A stretch of 49,535 nucleotides of DNA, taken from the NCBI GenBank assembly GCA_017559845.1, contig JAFYQQ010000042.1:1-49535 (forward strand), read 5' to 3'. Origin of the DNA: Bacteroidaceae bacterium (GTDB lineage: Bacteria > Bacteroidota > Bacteroidia > Bacteroidales > Bacteroidaceae). The notes under the pieces were generated by a model. That model worked only from the letters and a program-made list of their open reading frames with translations, searched no databases and had not been told where the DNA came from. A program made the translations under genes and the position numbers. Shown in pieces: positions 40,660 to 47,013 of this stretch (position 1 is the stretch's first letter; each line of letters starts with the position of its first letter).

Positions 40660-41529
40660 TTATGGAAGTCTGGAAATGACGAATGTGGTATGGAATCCAG
40701 GTGAGGGATGTTCTGCCAGACTGAGGTTCATTCCCTGTTTAAGCAGCATTAGCCGGGCAAGCGGAAGCCCTATGCCAGACCCAGTCCGTTTCGTCGTGAA
40801 GAAAGGAACAAAAATCTCGCGTGCCACATCCGGCGGAATGGGCTGTCCGTTGTTGCTGACGAGCAATGCCTCGTCCCACCGGATTTCTATGTCCCGTGAA
40901 CCGCTTTCGCAAGCGTTCTTTATCAGGTTGGTCAGTACCTGGCGCATCATGCCCTCGTCGGCATTTATGCTGATGTCTTTTGGCAGTCTGATGTGCCATT
41001 CCACGTCCGTAAACAGCGATTTTAGAGAACATGCCAGGGCGTTCAGGTCCACTTCGGCAAGGTCGGCCTCCTCTAGGCTGGTCAGTTTGCGGTAGTTTTC
41101 CACAAAGGCAGCCAGTGACTGGCTCGTTTGGTGTATGGCCGTGATTCCCTCTTCGTAGGGCGTGCCTTTTATGTGGGGTGCGGACAGGTAGGCCTGGCTG
41201 ATGCTGCAGATTGGTGCGGCGGCGTTCATGATTTCATGCGTGAGCACCCGGGTCAGTTTTTGCCACGATTCCACTTCCTTCCGGGCTTCCAATGCCTTGA
41301 TGTCTTGGCTCATGTCGTTCAGCGCCTGCTGCATGGCGCGTTCGCCGAAGAAAAGTCCCTTTACGGGCAGGCTGAAGGAGAAGTCGCGGTTTCTCACTGC
41401 CTCGCGCATCAGATAGGCGCGGTCTCTGAGCAGGCATTGGTGGCGGTGGAATTTCCAAAGGGCAAATCCCAGGACAGCCAGTATCCCCACTGCTATATAT
41501 ATAATTATATGTATGTGTCCGCTTGTCAT
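40660..41529 (-). CDS. Membrane sensor histidine kinase
   Basis: A 289-residue kinase. One or two hydrophobic segments at the N-terminus (about 5-27) anchor it; there is almost no periplasmic sensor. The H-box is LTHEIMNAAAP (His98), the N-box is NLIKNACESG, and the G-box is GSGIGLPLARLM. It overlaps the response-regulator gene by 4 nt (ATGA at 41526-41529), which fixes the start. Kinases of this short type pair with REC-Fis regulators and respond to membrane or redox state; the signal here is unknown. Confidence 0.93.
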   Translation of the reverse strand: MTSGHIHIIIYIAVGILAVLGFALWKFHRHQCLLRDRAYLMREAVRNRDFSFSLPVKGLFFGERAMQQALNDMSQDIKALEARKEVESWQKLTRVLTHEIMNAAAPICSISQAYLSAPHIKGTPYEEGITAIHQTSQSLAAFVENYRKLTSLEEADLAEVDLNALACSLKSLFTDVEWHIRLPKDISINADEGMMRQVLTNLIKNACESGSRDIEIRWDEALLVSNNGQPIPPDVAREIFVPFFTTKRTGSGIGLPLARLMLLKQGMNLSLAEHPSPGFHTTFVISRLP

Positions 41530-42047
41530 TTTTTCATTTTTGCATAGAGTGTCTGCCGTGTGATGCCCAGCAGTCCGGCAGCCCGGCTCATGTTTCCATG
41601 GCATTTTTCCACTACGCGCCGTACGTGGTTCATCTCCACCTGTTCCAACGGCACAATGTTTCGGCTGTTGTCAATGGCGTCCTTCATTGTCCTGAGCAGT
41701 TCGTCGTTGTCCCAGGGCTTGGTCACAAAGTCGGCGGCGCCGTTCTTCAGTCCGCGTACCGCCAGGCCGATGTCTGCGTATGCCGTCACAAGCACTACGG
41801 GAATGCCGGGGTGCAGCTTGTGGATGCTTCTCAGCCACAACAGTCCGTCTTGTCCCGAATTCATTCCGGGCGCAAAGTTCATGTCCAGCAACACGGCGTC
41901 CACCGTTTCCTGGCTCATGACAGTTGGAATGTCCTCGGGCGACTTCAGGGTGACGACCTTGCCGAAGGAACTGCCCAGGCATATCTTGGCGGCAGTGAGG
42001 ATGGCCGGGTTGTCATCCACAACAAGAATGGTACCGTAGTCTTTCAT
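41526..42047 (-). CDS. Response regulator, REC plus Fis-type HTH
   Basis: A 173-residue regulator. The receiver has the acidic pair Asp11/Asp12, phosphoacceptor Asp55 (AVLLDMN) and Lys in TKPWDNDEL. A Fis-type helix-turn-helix ends the protein (VVEKCHGNMSRAAGLLGITRQTLYAKMKK). It lacks the AAA+ domain of NtrC regulators, so it resembles the short ActR/PrrA type. I use the ATG at 42047 because the receiver starts directly after it. It is divergent from the ABC transporter, with two dyads between them that it may bind. Confidence 0.92.
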   Translation of the reverse strand: MKDYGTILVVDDNPAILTAAKICLGSSFGKVVTLKSPEDIPTVMSQETVDAVLLDMNFAPGMNSGQDGLLWLRSIHKLHPGIPVVLVTAYADIGLAVRGLKNGAADFVTKPWDNDELLRTMKDAIDNSRNIVPLEQVEMNHVRRVVEKCHGNMSRAAGLLGITRQTLYAKMKK

Positions 42048-42084
42048 ATTTCTCCTTTCGTGTGCTTTTTGATGATGTGCGGTG

Positions 42085-42092
42085 CAAAGGTA
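42085..42092 (-). promoter_or_regulatory. -7 box of the response regulator gene
   Basis: TACCTTTG on the minus strand, 37 bp before the start at 42047. Confidence 0.55.
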
Positions 42093-42100
42093 AAGAAAAG

Positions 42101-42142
42101 TTGTATGACTTTTATACAATCTCCTGTATGATTTTCATACAA
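42101..42142. promoter_or_regulatory. Two tandem dyads, putative response-regulator operators
   Basis: Dyad 1, 42101-42119, has arms TTGTAT/ATACAA. Dyad 2, 42125-42142, has arms TGTATGA/TCATACA. Their centres are about 23-24 bp apart, two helical turns. They cover the region upstream of the -7 box of the response-regulator gene and lie 50-90 bp upstream of the ABC-transporter -7 box, a fit for a shared activator/autorepressor. Confidence 0.6.
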
Positions 42143-42166
42143 TCTTGCTTCAGTGCTCCCGTCCCC

Positions 42167-42199
42167 TTGGAACGGAATGGAAATAAAGTCCTATCTTTG
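42167..42199 (+). promoter_or_regulatory. Promoter of the ABC-transporter genes
   Basis: TTG (42167-42169), 22-bp spacer, TATCTTTG (42192-42199). Confidence 0.55.
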
Positions 42200-42266
42200 C
42201 CCATGTAAACATTGCATGGCCGGCAGTTTGTTGCACATTAACCCGATTAAAAAAGACAGAAAAGAG

Positions 42267-42948
42267 ATGATTAAGACAGAAAACATTGTAAGGTCTTTTC
42301 CGTACCGAGGAAGTGAAGACCATGGCGCTGAACGGCGTCAGCCTGGAGGTGAAGGAAGGCGATTTTGTCGCCATCATGGGACCCAGCGGATGCGGCAAGT
42401 CCACCCTGTTGAACATATTGGGACTGCTGGACAATCCCGACGAGGGCAGATATTGGCTGGATGGCGAGGAAGTGGGCGCAATGAAGGAACGCCAGCGCAC
42501 CCGTTTGCGCAAGGGACGCATAGGCTTTGTGTTCCAGAGTTTCAACCTCATTGACGAACTCACCGTGGAGGAGAACGTCGACCTGCAGCTGAAGTATCTG
42601 GATGTGCCCAAGGCCGAGCGCCGCGAGCGGGTGGAGGAAATCCTGCGCCGTGTGAACATGAGCCACCGTGCCAAGCATTATCCCCAGCAGCTGAGCGGCG
42701 GACAGCAGCAGCGTGTGGCCATTGCCCGCGCCGTGGTGGGGCGGCCGAAACTGATTCTGGCCGACGAGCCTACGGGAAACCTGGACTCCCGAAACGGACG
42801 CGAGGTAATGGAACTGCTCACCGCACTGAACGCCGAGGGTACAACCATTGTGATGGTGACGCACTCGCAGCGCGACGCTTCCCATGCCAACCGCATCGTA
42901 TATCTTTACGACGGACAGGAAGTGGCCAATGTGGACGGATTGCTGTAA
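42267..42948 (+). pseudogene. ABC transporter ATP-binding protein (LolD/MacB type), frameshifted near the start
   Basis: From 42313 the frame encodes a complete nucleotide-binding core: Walker A GPSGCGKST, Q-loop FVFQSFNLI, signature [14 protein letters not shown], Walker [13 protein letters not shown] and H-loop THSQ. The natural N-terminus (MIKTENIVRSF) starts at 42267 in another frame, and the two join if one T is removed from the TTTT at 42296-42299, giving RSFRTEEVKTMAL. So the gene carries a +1 insertion after codon 11. It may be a real mutation, a sequencing or assembly error, or rescued by slippage or by a GTG restart at 42313, which would lose the first beta-strand. It partners with the permease gene downstream. 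Confidence 0.88.
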
Positions 42949-42975
42949 TGTGAAAACCTTAATGCTGAAGACAAT

Positions 42976-45360
42976 ATGAAATCATACTTCGTTTTCCTTT
43001 GCCGTAACAAACTTTATACGGCCATACAGATATTCGGCCTTTCCGTGGCGTTGGGATTTGTTATCCTGCTCTTGTCCATCGTCTGCAAGGACTACAGGGT
43101 GGGCAAGACACGCCCCTGCTACAAACAGCTCTATACGATTGGTTCCAGCACAAAGCTGGGCGTAAACATCAACTATTCTCCCGATGTGCCTGTTCCGCCG
43201 CAGATTAAGGAATGGACGCGAATGACGTGTTACAATCGTCTGGACGTCATTCTGGAAGATGAAACCGTACTTCCGAATGCCAAGACACAAGCGGTGGACA
43301 GCACCTTTTTCCGTCTGTTCGACTATGGGCTGAGAGGATGCAGCCGCCACAGCGTGCTTACATCCCGCAATGAGGTTATCCTTAGCGAAAGCTTTGCCCG
43401 AAAGGCTTTCCCTGACAAGGACGCCGTTGGCCAGCAGGTGAGGGTTTATGATGAGACCTGTACCGTGGTGGGAGTGATGGAGGATTTCGGACCAAACGAC
43501 ATCTTTAGGCCTACAGACCTTTTCTACAATATGTCGCTGGATATGGAGAAGAGACCTCATATGGCTGAGATTGGTACGCATTCTTTCGTTACGCTTTCCG
43601 ATGATGCCACACGGGAGGATGCCGAGCACGCCCTGCTGAAGATGTACAAAAAGGTGTGGCCCTATTGGGAGGAAAAACCTGATGAAGCAACTCCTTGCTC
43701 GGGTTCTTCGCTCACACGACTGGACGAGGTATATTTGTGCGACAAATCCCACCAAGCCCACTTCCGCAGCGGTAATAAGGAAAAGATGTTCAACCTGTTG
43801 GCCGTGGCTATGGTGCTGCTTGTGTCGGCGGTGTTCAATTATGTAAACCTAACTGTGGCGCTGGCGGGCAAGCGTGCCAAGGAGATTGCCATGCGCCGTC
43901 TGCTGGGCGATTCCGTGTGGCAGGTGGTGGGGCGCAGTCTGGCCGAATCGTTCCTTTTCACAAGCGTTTGTTTTCTGTTGGGCTTTTTGGTGGCCGTCTG
44001 GTGCAAGGATTGGTTCCAGGAACTGCTGTCCAGAAAGTTCGACCTGGTACCCAACTCCCTGACCATTGGCGTTGCCCTGGGGCTGATTGTCGCGGTATCG
44101 CTGTTGGCGGGTCTCATACCGGCTGTCATTGTGTCCCGCTTCAAGTCCATAGACGTGATGAAGGGCAGTTTCCGCCTGCAAAGCAAGATGTGGCTGAGCC
44201 GTGTGTTCATTGTGGTGCAGGGGGTAATCAGTACCGTACCGTTGGCGCTCGCACTGACCATGAGCGCGCAGATACACCATCTTTCCACCCTGCCTTTGGG
44301 GTATAATACAAAGAATCTTCTTCTTGTAAGTTTGAGTGATTTTGACTATAAGGCTGCTAAGTCAGAACCGCTTTACAACCGTCTGAAGTCTTTGCCGCAG
44401 GTAAAGAGAGTAGGGTATATTGACACTGAACCGTGGACAGACCTTCCTACTTACTTTGGGGTGGCCGAAGAGGGAACAGACGGAAGAATTGTGGAAGTAT
44501 GCGTGACGGAGATTGACCAAGACTGTGTGGATATGTTCGGATTCGAGGTGGTGGAACAGTATTGTGAACCTGGGGACGGAATGTTCTGGCTGACGGAGAG
44601 CGCAAAGCGGAAATCCAATGTGTCAAAAGACCGCCCGTACATCAATGATGTCGATTATAATGAGTATGATAAAAAGTTCACCGTCAATTCTATTATAAGA
44701 TTTCCGGTTTGTGGTGTGGTAAAGGATTTTCGTACTTCTGCAATTCCCCGCGATGCGTCCAAATATGAGAATGTGATACAAATCAAAGAGAAAGCTCCTA
44801 CACCTGTTTTTATTATGCTGGAACTTGACGGGCAATCCGGCACTGGCGGTAATGCGCTGAAATCCATCAAGGCTGTTTGTAATGAGGTGGCGATGGAGGT
44901 CACCGGAGCGAAAAGAAATGTCAGTGTAATGACTGTGGAAGGTATACTTGACGGCAGATTGTCCAGATTTCGCGATACAAGGAAGGTTGTTCTGGGCTTT
45001 ATGTTCCTCTCCCTGCTCATCTCCGCCCTTGGCATGCTTGCCATGTCCGTAAGCTACACGGAGCAGCAGAGCAAGCAGATTGCGCTGCGCAAGGTGATGG
45101 GAGCCACGGTAGAGGGGGCAGCCTGGGAACTGTCGCGTCCCTTCCTGCTGCTTTCCTTGTTGGCCTCGGTCATTGCTGTTCCCATAAGCATAATGGGCAT
45201 GCGGGAATATCTGGAGCCCTTCCATTACCGCATTGACTTCCCCTGGTGGGTGCTTGTGCTTGCCGTGCTCATCTCCTTGTCCGTGGCTGTCCTCTCCGTT
45301 GTTTGGCAGACCTTTTCCGTGGCAAGGCGCAATCCGGTGGAGAGCATCAGAACGGAGTGA
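42976..45360 (+). CDS. ABC transporter permease, MacB/FtsX type
   Basis: A 794-residue membrane protein of duplicated FtsX architecture. A first transmembrane helix (about 17-38) is followed by an outer domain (MacB_PCD-like), then a three-helix bundle (about 280-400), a second helix and outer domain, and the final three-helix bundle (about 675-790, ending FSVARRNPVESIRTE). The final NPVESIR is typical. It works with the ATPase encoded 28 bp upstream, probably exporting a peptide or lipid-linked substrate or acting as a mechanical transmitter. The adjacent two-component system probably controls it. Confidence 0.9.
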   Translation: MKSYFVFLCRNKLYTAIQIFGLSVALGFVILLLSIVCKDYRVGKTRPCYKQLYTIGSSTKLGVNINYSPDVPVPPQIKEWTRMTCYNRLDVILEDETVLPNAKTQAVDSTFFRLFDYGLRGCSRHSVLTSRNEVILSESFARKAFPDKDAVGQQVRVYDETCTVVGVMEDFGPNDIFRPTDLFYNMSLDMEKRPHMAEIGTHSFVTLSDDATREDAEHALLKMYKKVWPYWEEKPDEATPCSGSSLTRLDEVYLCDKSHQAHFRSGNKEKMFNLLAVAMVLLVSAVFNYVNLTVALAGKRAKEIAMRRLLGDSVWQVVGRSLAESFLFTSVCFLLGFLVAVWCKDWFQELLSRKFDLVPNSLTIGVALGLIVAVSLLAGLIPAVIVSRFKSIDVMKGSFRLQSKMWLSRVFIVVQGVISTVPLALALTMSAQIHHLSTLPLGYNTKNLLLVSLSDFDYKAAKSEPLYNRLKSLPQVKRVGYIDTEPWTDLPTYFGVAEEGTDGRIVEVCVTEIDQDCVDMFGFEVVEQYCEPGDGMFWLTESAKRKSNVSKDRPYINDVDYNEYDKKFTVNSIIRFPVCGVVKDFRTSAIPRDASKYENVIQIKEKAPTPVFIMLELDGQSGTGGNALKSIKAVCNEVAMEVTGAKRNVSVMTVEGILDGRLSRFRDTRKVVLGFMFLSLLISALGMLAMSVSYTEQQSKQIALRKVMGATVEGAAWELSRPFLLLSLLASVIAVPISIMGMREYLEPFHYRIDFPWWVLVLAVLISLSVAVLSVVWQTFSVARRNPVESIRTE

Positions 45361-45448
45361 TGACGCACCTCATCTTTCCCATGAATCGTTTTCAGCAGGC
45401 AGCTATGTTGATTAAATTTCTCTCGCTGCAAAAATTATTCAGGCAAAC

Positions 45449-45481
45449 TTGGTGTTTCTCGCATGTTTATTACTATCTTTG
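45449..45481 (+). promoter_or_regulatory. Promoter of the 50-residue gene
   Basis: TTG (45449-45451), 22-bp spacer, TATCTTTG (45474-45481), 28 bp before the ATG at 45510. Confidence 0.5.
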
Positions 45482-45509
45482 CAAGTGGAAGCTGATAAAA
45501 TCAGATACT

Positions 45510-45662
45510 ATGACGCAAATCGAATTGAACATCAAAAACAAGAGTTTTTTGCCGGGTGCGAAACGAAAGGGAACCTTGTTGCGTGCTGCGGATGAAGTGC
45601 GTAAAGGCAAGGTGACAAGAGTGGGAAGCGTGGCAGAACTTATGACCAAGCTGGACGAATGA
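45510..45662 (+). CDS. Small hypothetical protein, antitoxin-like, orphan
   Basis: A 50-residue protein: MTQIELNIKNKSFLPGAKRK at the start, then an amphipathic helical region ending AELMTKLDE. A beta-strand followed by helices and a basic patch resemble short antitoxins or orphan relatives common in Bacteroidales. It has its own TATCTTTG promoter. No toxin gene follows; the next 350 bp hold only repeats. I do not recognise a named family. Confidence 0.55.
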   Translation: MTQIELNIKNKSFLPGAKRKGTLLRAADEVRKGKVTRVGSVAELMTKLDE

Positions 45663-45780
45663 TACGATGCCACTTGATAAGGCATAGATGAGATAACTAA
45701 CCTTATTGTCCAACCCAGCCGCCCAGCCGCCGAAAGGAGCGGAGCAGTAATGCGGCACGCAGCGAGAGAGAAAAACAGCG
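45663..45780. other. Gene-free leader to the palindromic array
   Basis: This holds a GC-rich stretch with CAGCCGCCCAGCCGCC near 45716. No gene or terminator is clear. Together with the array at 45781 it forms a 385-bp gap before the DUF6261 gene. Confidence 0.4.
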
Positions 45781-46015
45781 TCCCGATTCGGGACGACCCC
45801 TCCCGGAGGAAAAAATGGTCTCCCGATTCGGGACGGCATTTCCAGACGAAAAAAACGGTTTCCCGGTTCGGGACGGCATTTCCCGGCAGAAAAAACGGCT
45901 TCCCGATGCGGGATGGCATTTCCTGAGAGAAAAAATGGCTTCCCGACTTGGGACGACATTTCCTGAGGGAAAAAACATCCGTCCCGACTCGGGACGAGGT
46001 GTCCGGGAGGCGGAA
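45781..46015. repeat. Six-unit 40-bp palindromic repeat array upstream of DUF6261
   Basis: Units begin at 45781, 45821, 45861, 45901, 45941 and 45982 (period 40, last step 41). Each starts with a 13-bp palindrome of type TCCCGAnTCGGGA and continues CGnCATTTCC, a variable tetramer and a GAAAAAA tract. The palindrome centres vary with compensating pairs in most units. The array ends 32 bp before the start of the DUF6261 gene. All six frames are open for long stretches, but 40 is not a multiple of 3, so it is not coding. Confidence 0.92.
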
Positions 46016-46047
46016 AGTTGGTTTCATAATGAAAAAAACAAGCAATT

Positions 46048-46923
46048 ATGGAGAAATTACTGAAATTCTACGTCCAGAGTTTTCACAAGTACAATCTTGC
46101 GGAGTACCTCAACTTTTCCCTGCGTTTCCACAAGTTCACCGTAGCGGTGGGCGCCGCAGTGCTGCATTACAAGGAGGCCGACGTGGCTCGATACAGCCAG
46201 CTGTGCGACCTGCTGCAGGACAATATGGCCCGCACCTCGGCGGTGGCCGAGACGGCGGAGATGCAGCAGGTGGAAGAACAGCGCGACATGGTGGGACGCT
46301 ATATCCTTGATGTGGTGCGCAGCAACCAGCGGATTTCCATGCCCGATGTGGCAACGTCTGCCCAAGCGCTATATCTTGTGCTGAAGCCCTATGAAGGGTT
46401 CTATGCGCTTCCCAATATGCAGGAGACGGTGGCCGTGAACGGCATGCTGGTCGACCTGAAAAAGGACGGGAACGCTGCGCATATCCAGACCCTGGGCCTT
46501 ACTTCTTATGTGGCCGAACTGGAAAGGCTGAACCTGCTGTATGCCCAGCTGACGGACGAACGCCTGGCCACCCGCAGCGGCAACAAGACGGCGGCAAGCA
46601 AGGACATCCGTGCCGAGATGGACGAACTGTATGATTACATCACCAACGTGGCCTTTGCCCATAATGTGGTTGCCCCCGATGCGTCCATTGCCAGCTACAT
46701 CACGCGTGTGAACGACTTGATTGACGAGACCAACGCTGCCTACAACCAGCGCACGGGCCAGACCAAGTCCACGACGGAGAGCGTTCCCCTGCCACCGGCA
46801 ACAGATGACAGCGGCGGCACAACGCCCGACCCAGAACCCACTCCCGAACCCGAACCTACGCCCACTCCTGACCCCGGAACGGGCGGCGGTGACGACGATG
46901 ATGAGGGGGGATTGGAAGGATAG
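46048..46923 (+). CDS. DUF6261 family protein
   Basis: A 291-residue, mostly helical protein without signal peptide. The opening (LLKFYVQSFHKYNLAEYLNF, HKFTVAV) and the central LTSYVAELERLNLLYAQLTDER match DUF6261, a Bacteroidales family with many paralogues. The last 40 residues are a Pro/Glu/Thr-rich tail with PEPTPEPEPTPTPDP and an acidic run (GGDDDDEGG), probably disordered. The gene follows directly on the 40-bp palindrome array. The function is unknown; the array may be its regulatory leader or a target. The upstream repeats and the acidic tail are the only clues. Confidence 0.82.
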   Translation: MEKLLKFYVQSFHKYNLAEYLNFSLRFHKFTVAVGAAVLHYKEADVARYSQLCDLLQDNMARTSAVAETAEMQQVEEQRDMVGRYILDVVRSNQRISMPDVATSAQALYLVLKPYEGFYALPNMQETVAVNGMLVDLKKDGNAAHIQTLGLTSYVAELERLNLLYAQLTDERLATRSGNKTAASKDIRAEMDELYDYITNVAFAHNVVAPDASIASYITRVNDLIDETNAAYNQRTGQTKSTTESVPLPPATDDSGGTTPDPEPTPEPEPTPTPDPGTGGGDDDDEGGLEG

Positions 46924-46956
46924 GGAAACTTATTCTTTCACGTTAAAATAAATAAG

Positions 46957-46988
46957 GAAAGGCAGGCTCCGTGGGGAGTCTGCCTTTC
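46957..46988. terminator. Terminator between DUF6261 and the metalloprotease gene
   Basis: GAAAGGCAG / CTGCCTTTC with inner CTCC/GGAG. The T-rich flank is on the minus strand side, so it serves at least the metalloprotease gene, and probably both. Confidence 0.75.
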
Positions 46989-47013
46989 TTGGGATATGGT
47001 GATGTGTGCGGTG

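Noticed and set aside
45781..46015. CRISPR array
   Set aside because: The repeats are degenerate palindromes and the sequence between them is also similar (CATTTCC, GAAAAAA). No unique spacers and no cas genes are present.
45473..46045. Long minus-strand reading frames across the 40-bp array, with repeated SRIGKPFF-like peptides
   Set aside because: The period of 40 is not a multiple of three, all frames give similar repetitive peptides, and palindromes explain the lack of stops. This is repeat DNA, not protein.
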